The translations under genes were made by a program, and so were the position numbers. This document shows, in pieces, positions 24,457-32,287 of a stretch of DNA of 64,000 nucleotides. Each line of letters starts with the position of its first letter. Within the stretch, counting starts at the first letter, position 1. A model generated the notes under the pieces. It saw only the letters and a list, made by a program, of their open reading frames with translations, was not told the origin of the DNA and made no database searches. The DNA is from Planctomycetaceae bacterium (GTDB taxonomy: Bacteria > Planctomycetota > Planctomycetia > Planctomycetales > Planctomycetaceae): positions 16,841 through 80,840 of the forward strand of contig JAGQPX010000173.1 in assembly GCA_020426505.1 (NCBI GenBank). Direction: 5' to 3'.

Positions 24457-27336
24457 ATGAGCTTGCGGAATGACGTCACCACACTGATGACCATCATCGT
24501 GTGTCTTACGAGTGGGCTGACGTTGGTCGCGGACGACGAGCCAACGACGCCCGACTTCACGAAGGATGTGGCCCCCATCCTAACGAAATACTGTGCCGGC
24601 TGTCACAACGATGACGATCGCGAAGGGGGCCTCTCGCTGGAGTCGTTCGCTTCGCTGCAACTGGGGACGGATGACGGTCCGGCTTTGTTGCCGGGCGATG
24701 CAACGGGGAGTCGAATCATTCGGGTACTCAGCGGCGAAGAGCCGTTGATGCCGCCGGAGGACGAGCCGCGTCCCAGCGAGGCAGAGTTGGCGATTCTCAC
24801 TCGCTGGATCGATGCGGGAGCCAAAGGTCCCGAAGGAGCCGAGCCGAATCGGTTGATGCTGGTCGTTCCGGAGATCAAATCACACGTTGATCGTCGTCCG
24901 ATTGCGGCGTTGGATCAGTCGCCAGATGGGAAACGACTGGCCGTCGCCCGATATGGTGAAGTGTTGATCTACGACGTTCCGGACGGAGCTGAGATTGTCG
25001 CAGAGAAACCGGATTTGTCGTTAAAGGATTTCCCCGGAAACGTGACGTCCGTGCACTTCACCGCAGACGGAACTCAACTCGTGACGGCTTCCGGAGTGAC
25101 GGGGCTGGGAGGTGTCGCGGCGATCTGGGATTTGACGGCGGGTGAGTCAGTCAAGTCGTTTGAAGGGCACCGGGACATCCTCTACGAAGCTGAACTCTCG
25201 CCGGACGGGTCACTGCTGGCGACGAGCAGCTATGACAGGTTGATTGTCCTGTGGGATGTCGAATCGGGCAAGCAGGTGCGGACACTCGCCGGGCACAACG
25301 GAGCTGTGTACGACGTCGGTTTCAGTCCGGACGGAGAGTACCTCGTGAGTGCCAGTGCGGACGACACGTGCAAGGTTTGGCGAGTTTCGGACGGCGAACG
25401 GCTGGACACGCTCGGACAACCGCTCAAGGAGCAGTACACCTGCATGTTCAGTCCGGATGGCAGGACGATCGTCGCAGGCGGAGCCGACAACCGCATTCGC
25501 GTATGGCAGTTCATCTCAAAGGATCGACCCCGCATCAATCCGCTGTTGCACGCCCGTTTCGCGCATGAAGGAGCCGTGCTGCGGGTCGGGTTCACCTCTG
25601 ACGGCGCGCGGCTTGTCTCGGTGGCAGACGATCGCACAGTCAAGTTGTGGGACACATCGGACTACACGGAATTACATTTGTGGGAACAACAGCCGGATGT
25701 GGCATTCGCACTCGCGATCAGCCCGGACGACAAGTCGTTCCGCGTTGGTCGACAGGACGGCTCGATCGAGCAGTTTTCCGTTATGGGTGACAGGACGTCA
25801 AACAAGACTGCTTCGACGGCAACGGCTGTTGAGTCACAATCAATTCCGATGCCTGACGAATTGGCTGAAGTCCAGGAGACCGAGCCGAACAACGCCGCTG
25901 GTGAGGCGATGACAATTGAAGCTCCGGTGACGATCACTGGCACCATTTATCGAGCATCGACGGAAGGAGAGGGTTCCGAAACCGTGCAGGAAGCCGATCT
26001 CGACATGTTCCGCTTCGCCGCAAAGGCCGGACAGGAGTGGGCGATCGAAGTCAATGCGGCTCGATCTGAGTCGCCGTTGGATTCGTTTGTTGAGGTGCTG
26101 ACTGCGGACGGAGAGCGAATCGAACGTGCTGTGCTTCAGGCGGTACGAGATTCGTATTTCACATTCCGGGGCAAGGATGCGGACACCTCCGGCGACTTCC
26201 GCATCTTCAATTGGGAAGAGATGACGCTCAATCAGTATCTCTACTCCAACGGCGAAGTCAGCAAGTTGTGGCTGTACCCGCGCGGACCGGACTCGGGATT
26301 CAACGTCTATCCCGGACAGGGTCAGCGGTGGGGCTTTTTCGACACGACGCCGCTGGCACATGCCCTCAACGAACCCTGTTATGTCGTCGAACCACATCCG
26401 CCGGAAACCGAGTTGATTCCGAACGGACTCCCTGTGTTCACGCTGTACTACGAGAACGATGACGAGAGCCGTCGCTCGATGGGCAACGACTCCAAGCTGT
26501 TTTTCACGGCTCCTGATGACGGAGAGTACCTCGTCAAATTGAAAGACGTCCGCGGCCAACAGGGTGAGAATTTCTCATACGCCCTCACGATCAGGCCGAC
26601 TCAGCCGGATTTTGAAATCACCGTTGACGGCAAAGAACCGGCGATCTCTCCCGGCAGCGCGAAGGAGTTCGTCGTCCGGGCAACACGCAAGGACGGGTAT
26701 GACGGACCAATTCGTGTCGATATCAGTGGTCTGCCGGTCGGATTTGATGCGACAACCCCTGTGACGATTCAGGCGGGGCAAGTGCAGGCGATGGGCGTTA
26801 TCTGGGCGAACAACGACGCGGTTGCCCCCGAGGGGGATGCCGCCAAGTCATCAGTGGTCACGGCGACTGCCGATATCCGTGGTCAGGACGTTACGCACGA
26901 AGTCGGCTCGCTCGGGGAGATCAAGCTGGGTGAAGCTCCCAAGCTGACCGTCGAGATTCAACCGGCTCCGGGCGGAGCCGAGCCTCTTTCTTCCTCGCCT
27001 GAGGGTCCGCTCGAATTCGCCATCACGCCCGGCGAAACAATCATGCTTCAAGTGGAGATTCACCGTCACGCGGAGGATGGTGTGGTTTCGCTCGGCAAGG
27101 AGACCAGCGGTCGTAACCTGCCGCACGGCTTGTACGTCGACAACATCGGTCTCAACGGGCTGCTGCTGCTCGAAGGACAATCGAAGCGGGAGTTCTTCAT
27201 CACGGCTGACACCTGGGTCCCCGACCAGACGAGGGTGTTCCATCTCTCGACAGATGCCGGGGGTGGGCACGCCTCGCGACCAGTAATCCTGCACGTGAGA
27301 CGCGATCAAGCGTCGAGCGAACGTGCGTCCCGTTGA
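24457..27336 (+). CDS. WD40-repeat planctomycete c-type cytochrome
   Basis: GGAGAG at 24443 with eight-base spacing favours ATG 24457 over 24433. The 959-residue protein has a signal peptide and a PSC1 cytochrome domain (KYCAGCH, Cys46, Cys49, His50, and distal EEPLMPPEDEP). About seven WD40 blades run from about 145 to 450 with blocks such as FSPDGEYLVSASADDTCKVW, which is a clear propeller. C-terminal to this lies a PPC-like beta domain (VQETEPNNAAGEA...) and further beta sandwiches. It is a large extracytoplasmic scaffold that probably transfers electrons or senses substrates. It follows the small membrane protein after 54 bases on the same strand. Confidence 0.9.
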   Translation: MSLRNDVTTLMTIIVCLTSGLTLVADDEPTTPDFTKDVAPILTKYCAGCHNDDDREGGLSLESFASLQLGTDDGPALLPGDATGSRIIRVLSGEEPLMPPEDEPRPSEAELAILTRWIDAGAKGPEGAEPNRLMLVVPEIKSHVDRRPIAALDQSPDGKRLAVARYGEVLIYDVPDGAEIVAEKPDLSLKDFPGNVTSVHFTADGTQLVTASGVTGLGGVAAIWDLTAGESVKSFEGHRDILYEAELSPDGSLLATSSYDRLIVLWDVESGKQVRTLAGHNGAVYDVGFSPDGEYLVSASADDTCKVWRVSDGERLDTLGQPLKEQYTCMFSPDGRTIVAGGADNRIRVWQFISKDRPRINPLLHARFAHEGAVLRVGFTSDGARLVSVADDRTVKLWDTSDYTELHLWEQQPDVAFALAISPDDKSFRVGRQDGSIEQFSVMGDRTSNKTASTATAVESQSIPMPDELAEVQETEPNNAAGEAMTIEAPVTITGTIYRASTEGEGSETVQEADLDMFRFAAKAGQEWAIEVNAARSESPLDSFVEVLTADGERIERAVLQAVRDSYFTFRGKDADTSGDFRIFNWEEMTLNQYLYSNGEVSKLWLYPRGPDSGFNVYPGQGQRWGFFDTTPLAHALNEPCYVVEPHPPETELIPNGLPVFTLYYENDDESRRSMGNDSKLFFTAPDDGEYLVKLKDVRGQQGENFSYALTIRPTQPDFEITVDGKEPAISPGSAKEFVVRATRKDGYDGPIRVDISGLPVGFDATTPVTIQAGQVQAMGVIWANNDAVAPEGDAAKSSVVTATADIRGQDVTHEVGSLGEIKLGEAPKLTVEIQPAPGGAEPLSSSPEGPLEFAITPGETIMLQVEIHRHAEDGVVSLGKETSGRNLPHGLYVDNIGLNGLLLLEGQSKREFFITADTWVPDQTRVFHLSTDAGGGHASRPVILHVRRDQASSERASR

Positions 27337-27355
27337 TGCTCCACGTGAAGGTTTG

Positions 27356-27859
27356 TCAGCTGATCGAGTCCGAAAGCGACGCATTCGTCTTCAGGAATCG
27401 GTGTGTCTCAACGCCAGAGCGTGCGGTGACAATCGCGCACGTCTCTTCGCTTTCCCAGAGGTCGATCCGAACCGCCTCGACGCCACACGGCGCGAGCAAC
27501 TCGGGGCAGACTTTTTCGAGCAGATATCGAGCCATGTTCTCGGCAGTCGGGTTGCTGGAGAGCAGGAACAGCTTCGAGGGTTCAACCGCCTGCATGGCTG
27601 CGATGCCATTCTCATCGTCGCGGCTGAGGAGAAAACCGTGGTCCCAATGCTCATCGATCCACCCCTTGAGCCGCGACTTGAGTTCCGCGAAGTCAATCAC
27701 CCGCCCAACGTCATCGACATGGCTAGGGTCCTCTCCCAGCGGTGTGACATAGAAATCCACCGCATAACTGTGCCCATGAAAGTTCGCGCACTTTCCCTCA
27801 TGACCGAGCAATCGATGCCCCGCACAAAATCGAATCCGCCGCATGACGGTGATGTTCAT
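27356..27859 (-). CDS. queD: 6-carboxytetrahydropterin synthase / PTPS family protein (QueD-like)
   Basis: The ATG at 27859 follows GAGGAGT and GTAGGA, and the family motif begins soon after it. The 167-residue protein reads RIRFCAGHRLLGH (His15) and CANFHGHSY (Cys24, His28, His30). His15, His28 and His30 are the usual zinc ligands and Cys24 the catalytic position of the fold. It likely converts dihydroneopterin triphosphate to 6-carboxytetrahydropterin for queuosine, although other PTPS-family roles cannot be excluded. Neighbours are not queuosine genes. It converges on the WD40 cytochrome with 19 bases between the stops. Confidence 0.82.
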   Translation of the reverse strand: MNITVMRRIRFCAGHRLLGHEGKCANFHGHSYAVDFYVTPLGEDPSHVDDVGRVIDFAELKSRLKGWIDEHWDHGFLLSRDDENGIAAMQAVEPSKLFLLSSNPTAENMARYLLEKVCPELLAPCGVEAVRIDLWESEETCAIVTARSGVETHRFLKTNASLSDSIS

Positions 27860-27960
27860 TCCTACTGACTCCTCGACCATGTCGAGCGACCATTCTACGG
27901 TACTGACCATGCATGTGCGACGGCCACTTCATGTAACACATGGTCATGCAGTTCCATATG

Positions 27961-28013
27961 ACCACGGATAACACGGATGATCGATTATCAGTGTCATCCG
28001 TGTGATCCGTGGT
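27961..28013. repeat. Palindromic repeat, family E (ACCACGGAT...ATCCGTGGT)
   Basis: ACCACGGATAACACGGATGA (27961-27980) pairs with TCATCCGTGTGATCCGTGGT (27994-28013) with one mismatch. It lies between the divergent QueD-like and MazG-like genes, ending 58 bases before the latter start. Confidence 0.88.
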
Positions 28014-28071
28014 TTCAATCGGTATTCTGTCAGGGAATTCGTTCCTCCCAGTCCTTGATGGAGTACAAACC

Positions 28072-28413
28072 GTGACACTCGACGAAGCCCAAAAACGGGT
28101 TGACTCCTGGATTCAGGAAGTCGGCGTCCGCTACTTCTCCGAACTGACGAACCTGGCTCAGTTGGTTGAGGAGGTCGGGGAGGTCGCGCGAGTCATCTCT
28201 CGGCAGTACGGCGACCAAAGCTTCAAGGAGAGTGACCGAGATGTCGAATTGGCGGACGAACTGGCGGACGTTCTGTTTGTAGTGATCTGTCTCGCGAATC
28301 AGACCGATGTGAATCTGACCGAAGCCTTGGAGCGTTCATTGGCGAAGAAAACTGACAGGGACAGGGATCGGCATCAGCAGAATCCCAAGCTCACCGGCGA
28401 GGACCGCGACTGA
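28072..28413 (+). CDS. MazG-like nucleotide pyrophosphohydrolase
   Basis: GTG 28072 is preferred: GGAG lies eight bases upstream, and the longer frame runs through the palindrome. The 113-residue protein has one MazG-type helical domain with EEVGEVARVI and ELADELADVLFVVICLA, which give the ExxE-12-28-ExxD metal-binding arrangement. Such enzymes hydrolyse (d)NTPs to monophosphates. The C-terminus is short and charged. It precedes hemE by 83 bases and may be cotranscribed, though no functional link is known. Confidence 0.8.
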   Translation: MTLDEAQKRVDSWIQEVGVRYFSELTNLAQLVEEVGEVARVISRQYGDQSFKESDRDVELADELADVLFVVICLANQTDVNLTEALERSLAKKTDRDRDRHQQNPKLTGEDRD

Positions 28414-28496
28414 CGAGTGGCTGTGTTGCCTGCTAACATGTCGTTCTTTGGTCGATTGCAGTCAGAGATCGTGGCATTGAGAAGAGGGACGGATTG

Positions 28497-29537
28497 ATGA
28501 GTGACTCGCGGCTTCACAATAGCCGGTTCATGAAGGCGGTTCGCTGTGAGCCGACGGATACGACGCCGGTCTGGATCATGCGGCAAGCCGGACGATATCT
28601 GCCGGAGTACATGGAAGTCCGCCGACAGGTCAACTCAGTGTTGGAGCTATGTCGTCGCTCGGACCTTGCAGCCGAGGTGACCGTCACCGCTCAACAGGTG
28701 CTTGGCGTCGACGCCGCCATCCTTTTTGCAGACCTGCCGCCACTCTTGATTCCAATGGGCTTCGACCTCTCCTACGAGCCGGGACCAACGATTCACAACC
28801 CGCTCAGGCTGGGCGACAGTCTGAACCGGGTCCGTGCGATTGAGTCCGCTGAAGAGATGGGCGAAGTCTTGGAGACAGCCCGCCTCGTGAGGTCACAACT
28901 GGCGGACAACATTCCGTTAATCGGATTCTCCGGAGCCCCGTTCACACTCGCTTCGTATGCCATCGAAGGTGGGGGATCGAAGGACTTCAAACACACCAAG
29001 ATGCTGATGTACGCCGATCCCGGTGCGTGGGAGGCTTTCATGGAGCGTGTCGTCGAAAGTGTGATCATCTATCTGAAAGGACAGGTCGCAGCCGGCTGTC
29101 AGTTGGTGCAGTTGTTCGACAGCTGGGGCGGGTGCCTCTCGCCGAGCGACTATCGCCGCTTCGTGATGCCTTACACGCAAAAAGTCATTCGGGCGATTGA
29201 ATCCGAGGTTCCGGTGATCAACTTTCTGACGGGCAATCCAGCCTTGCTTCCCTTGTTGAAAGAGGCCGGTGGCCAGGTCATTGGTCTTGATTGGCGTGTC
29301 GATCTCAAGGAGGGCTGGCGAACAGTCGGGCATGACGTCGCGGTGCAGGGGAATCTTGATCCGATCTCATTATTTGCTGACCTCGACACACTGAGGCAAA
29401 GGACGAAAGATGTTCTCGACGCCGCGGAAGGGCGAGCGGGACACATCTTCAACCTCGGCCACGGTGTGATGCCCGGCATGAAGCCCGAGAATGTGAAGGC
29501 ACTTGTCGAAATGGTGCACGAGTTGGGGCAACAATGA
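28497..29537 (+). CDS. hemE: Uroporphyrinogen decarboxylase
   Basis: The 346-residue protein has the N-terminal signature TTPVWIMRQAGRYLPEY, the DLPPLLIPMG strand and GFSGAPFTLASYAIEGGGSK. This is the order of HemE, which decarboxylates the four acetate side chains of uroporphyrinogen III in the cytoplasm. An ATG follows the TTG at 28494; GAGGGACGG just upstream fits 28497. The stop overlaps the next start by four bases (ATGA), so hemE and hemG are coupled. Downstream, the hemG product completes the late route to heme or coproheme. Confidence 0.96.
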   Translation: MSDSRLHNSRFMKAVRCEPTDTTPVWIMRQAGRYLPEYMEVRRQVNSVLELCRRSDLAAEVTVTAQQVLGVDAAILFADLPPLLIPMGFDLSYEPGPTIHNPLRLGDSLNRVRAIESAEEMGEVLETARLVRSQLADNIPLIGFSGAPFTLASYAIEGGGSKDFKHTKMLMYADPGAWEAFMERVVESVIIYLKGQVAAGCQLVQLFDSWGGCLSPSDYRRFVMPYTQKVIRAIESEVPVINFLTGNPALLPLLKEAGGQVIGLDWRVDLKEGWRTVGHDVAVQGNLDPISLFADLDTLRQRTKDVLDAAEGRAGHIFNLGHGVMPGMKPENVKALVEMVHELGQQ

Positions 29538-30985
29538 GCGAGCGACCCTGTATCGCTGTGATCGGCGGCGGACTGACCGGGCTCGCTGCGGTCCATCGAC
29601 TGAGTGAGTTGTCCGCTGAACAGGACCAATTGATCAATGTTACTCTGTTCGAGGCGAGTGATCGACTCGGCGGCGTCTTCGGAACCAGACACATCAACGG
29701 ACATGTCGTCGAGACGGGAGCCGACTCATTCATCACAAATAAACCCTGGGCCGTCGATCTCTGTGATCGTCTGGGACTGGGCGACCAACTCATTGGCACT
29801 AACCCGGCCTATCAGCGGTCCCTGATTCTTCACGAGGGTAAACCGGTCGTCACTCCGGAGGGGTTTGAACTCCTCTTGCCTCGCAAATTGCGGGCGCTGC
29901 TGGCCTCTCCGCTGCTCTCGCATGAGGGTAAGATCCGTGTCGCTGCTGAGCCATTCGTACCCCCGAAGACGGACCAGTCCGATGAAAGTCTCGCGTCGTT
30001 CGTTCGCAGACGATTTGGGCAGGAGATGCTGGATCGCATCGTCCAGCCGATGGTCGGAGGCATTTACACGGCTGATCCGGAGCACCTGAGCATGCAGGCG
30101 ACGTTACCTCGCTTTGCCAGGCGCGAGCGTGACTACGGCAGCCTGTTGCGCAGTGTGTGGGCCGAGAGGGGATCGGACGAATCCAAGGCAGATGAGGAGC
30201 TTGATAATCCCTCGGGCATCAGTGGCGCGCGTTACGGGCTTTTCGCCTCACTGAAAGAGGGCATGTCACAACTGTTGGATGCACTGACCGTGTCTGCTCA
30301 ACGATCGGCGAAGGTTGCAATGAACGTGGCAGTCGCCTTTATTCAGCTGATGCCCGACGGAGGTTATGACATCGAACTTTCAAATGGGGAGAAACAGTCA
30401 TTCGATGCGGTCATCCTCGCATTGCCCGCTCATCATTCGGGACGACTCGTGAAACCTTGGGACTCAACGCTCGCAGAGAGACTGTTGCAGATCCCCTATG
30501 CTTCGAGTGCGATCGTCGTCTCCGCACATCGTATGGAGGACGTTGAGCATCCTGTCGACGCGTTCGGACTGGTTATTCCGCATGTGGAAGGCCGTCGAAT
30601 TCTTGCGGTGTCTTTCCTCAGTCGTAAGTTTGAAGGCAGGTCGCCGGAGGGCACAATCCAGCTGCGAACCTTCGTCGGCGGAGCGATGCAGCCGGAGTTG
30701 CTCGACCAACCCGACGATGCAATCTACGCAATGGTGCGTGAGGAGCTGCAGGACATTCTGGGAGTTCGCGGAAAGCCGATATTCGAGATCATGGCTCGAT
30801 ATGAACGTGCCATGCCCCAGTATCACGTCGGCCATCTCGACCTGGTCGAGGACATCGATCGACTGACGTCGCTACACGACTGCTTCGCGATTGCGGGCAA
30901 CGCATATCGAGGCGTGGGCCTGCCGGACAGCATTCACAGCGGGGAAGAGGCTGCGGAACGAACGATCGCAACGCTTTTCGCGTGA
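29534..30985 (+). CDS. hemG: Protoporphyrinogen/coproporphyrinogen oxidase (FAD, HemY type)
   Basis: The 483-residue flavoprotein starts CIAVIGGGLTGLAAVHRL, which holds the FAD-binding GxGxxG, then reads FEASDRLGGVFGTRH and ETGADSFITNKPWAVDLC, all diagnostic of the oxygen-dependent oxidase family. VQPMVGGIYTADPEHLSM and the C-terminal GNAYRGVGLPDSIHSGEEAA complete it. It oxidises protoporphyrinogen IX or coproporphyrinogen III; the sequence alone does not tell which. It is coupled to hemE. The symbol hemG follows the common naming of this family, which is also called hemY. Confidence 0.92.
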   Translation: MSERPCIAVIGGGLTGLAAVHRLSELSAEQDQLINVTLFEASDRLGGVFGTRHINGHVVETGADSFITNKPWAVDLCDRLGLGDQLIGTNPAYQRSLILHEGKPVVTPEGFELLLPRKLRALLASPLLSHEGKIRVAAEPFVPPKTDQSDESLASFVRRRFGQEMLDRIVQPMVGGIYTADPEHLSMQATLPRFARRERDYGSLLRSVWAERGSDESKADEELDNPSGISGARYGLFASLKEGMSQLLDALTVSAQRSAKVAMNVAVAFIQLMPDGGYDIELSNGEKQSFDAVILALPAHHSGRLVKPWDSTLAERLLQIPYASSAIVVSAHRMEDVEHPVDAFGLVIPHVEGRRILAVSFLSRKFEGRSPEGTIQLRTFVGGAMQPELLDQPDDAIYAMVREELQDILGVRGKPIFEIMARYERAMPQYHVGHLDLVEDIDRLTSLHDCFAIAGNAYRGVGLPDSIHSGEEAAERTIATLFA

Positions 30986-31004
30986 ACTCGGCGATCACGG
31001 CGGA

Positions 31005-31382
31005 TCACAGGTCTTTCGCAAGTCCCTGTCGACGACGGCGTCGGCGGGTTACGTGTGCCCACCGATCACCCGCTTCAGCTTCCAGGAAGAACGAACCTGC
31101 AAAGATGCGATAGAACAACAACAGGACGAAAGCGCCACCCGTCGCTGCACAGAAGCCGATCGGCGTGATCGGTTTGATCTCGGTGGTGTGGGTAAAGAAC
31201 ATCACGGTGCCACAACCGATCACACAGCCGACGATGCCCATCAGCATGGTGGCGATCGCCCCGCCGGGATCACGTCCCGGCATGATGGCCTTCGCGGTGA
31301 GTCCGACAATCGTCCCGAAACCGACCCACATCAGAAACTCGTTCACCGCGTTCTGAAAGGCTGTCACAAAACTGGGGTCCAT
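31005..31382 (-). CDS. GlsB/YeaQ/YmgE-type membrane protein
   Basis: The 125-residue protein starts at ATG 31382 with GGAG upstream; the longer frame to 31667 is out of character. Three membrane segments fit the family: FLMWVGFGTIVGLTAKAIMPG, IATMLMGIVGCVIGCGTVMFF and ATGGAFVLLLFYRIFAG. The glycine-rich helix packing and the motif GLTAKAIMPGRDPGG are those of the transglycosylase-associated/stress membrane proteins, whose function is poorly known. The tail is basic (RRRRRRQG). It converges on hemG, with 19 bases between stops. Confidence 0.8.
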   Translation of the reverse strand: MDPSFVTAFQNAVNEFLMWVGFGTIVGLTAKAIMPGRDPGGAIATMLMGIVGCVIGCGTVMFFTHTTEIKPITPIGFCAATGGAFVLLLFYRIFAGSFFLEAEAGDRWAHVTRRRRRRQGLAKDL

Positions 31383-31578
31383 CCCGTTTCTCCGTGAATT
31401 CGTTCGCGCGATCGTCTCCATTGAAGAGACCGCGAGCGATCTCCATTCGAAAACATCGCACTTACAACAGTCAGACTTGCGTCTTTTCGGAACGACTCCG
31501 TACGACGAGGTGACGCTCAATCGTCGCCTCACTTGCAAAGTCGACGCAACCGTCACACTGTCTTGAGCCCCCGTCTTA

Positions 31579-31842
31579 TCACCCTCCACCGACGGATGAA
31601 ACGAAATGGACTTCGTCTCCCGCATCGACGCGTTCCAACAAACCAAGTTCGCTGATGCGCGATCCAATGGCGACCGATATTCCGGGCTTCAATCGGCCCC
31701 CGTCACATAAGCGCTCTCGAAGTCCCGGAAACTGTGCATCCAACTGATCAACGACCTCACGCACTGTTTTGGCAGACATTTTGAGCTGTTTGATTTGCCC
31801 AGTGTGACGATGCAGAGAAGATGGAATAAACACGGTTGGCAT
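31579..31842 (-). CDS. MoaD/ThiS-type small sulfur-carrier protein
   Basis: The 87-residue beta-grasp protein begins MPTVFIPSSLHRHTG and ends SSVGGG, giving the exposed C-terminal Gly-Gly that is adenylated and thiocarboxylated in MoaD and ThiS. Residues DAGDEVHFVSSVGGG are the usual last strand. It is therefore a candidate sulfur donor for molybdopterin, thiamin or a related pathway. No ThiF/MoeB or MoaE gene is nearby, so its partner lies elsewhere. ATG 31842 gives the family N-terminus; ATG 31854 is possible. The next stretch of 445 bases is empty of genes. Confidence 0.75.
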   Translation of the reverse strand: MPTVFIPSSLHRHTGQIKQLKMSAKTVREVVDQLDAQFPGLRERLCDGGRLKPGISVAIGSRISELGLLERVDAGDEVHFVSSVGGG

Positions 31843-32287
31843 ATGGGATTTCCACATTAGGACACACATCGCTCGACGACGGAGGGAGGCGAGAGCGGTC
31901 AATCATGTTCTGACGCTCACCATATCACATCGGTCCGCATTCACCTGACACATCTCACGCTCAGGGGGGCCACACAACTGCCGACAATGGAACACCATAA
32001 GATCATTGATGATAGCATGTTGTGAATGGCCATGTCGGCGTCAAGCCCATCTGGTGACGTTGATTCTTCGCAACGTCGCAGGCGATTCGGTTGCATCTGC
32101 TGATCGGTCCCTACTCGGGTACATTTACGCCATTGTTACAGAGTTTCGGTCAATTCGAGCGTGAGACGGGAAGGGTGATGGCTTACACTGGAATCGAGTG
32201 CAATCTCGGTCCAGGTTTTGCAGTTTTTTACCGAAACGACCTCCACCCATGGAATCGGCCGGATGTCGTATTCGTAATCGAGTTGGA
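31843..32287. other. Divergent promoter region of the synthase operon
   Basis: The stretch separates the MoaD-like gene from the lipid/polyketide operon and must contain the operon's promoter. It holds an inverted repeat at 31980-32039. A 66-codon open frame (32091-32291) ends in an ATGA overlap with the first operon gene, but it lacks a ribosome-binding site and a recognisable product. It may be a leader peptide or chance. Confidence 0.45.
31980..32039. promoter_or_regulatory. Inverted repeat upstream of the synthase operon
   Basis: GCCGACAATGG (31980-31990) pairs with CCATGTCGGC (32030-32039), with one bulged base and a 39-base loop. It is about 250 bases before the first gene. It could be a protein-binding dyad or the end of the upstream transcription unit. 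Confidence 0.35.

Noticed and set aside
25840..26559. 239-codon frame opposite the WD40 cytochrome
   Set aside because: Antisense shadow; no signal peptide, domain or start signal.
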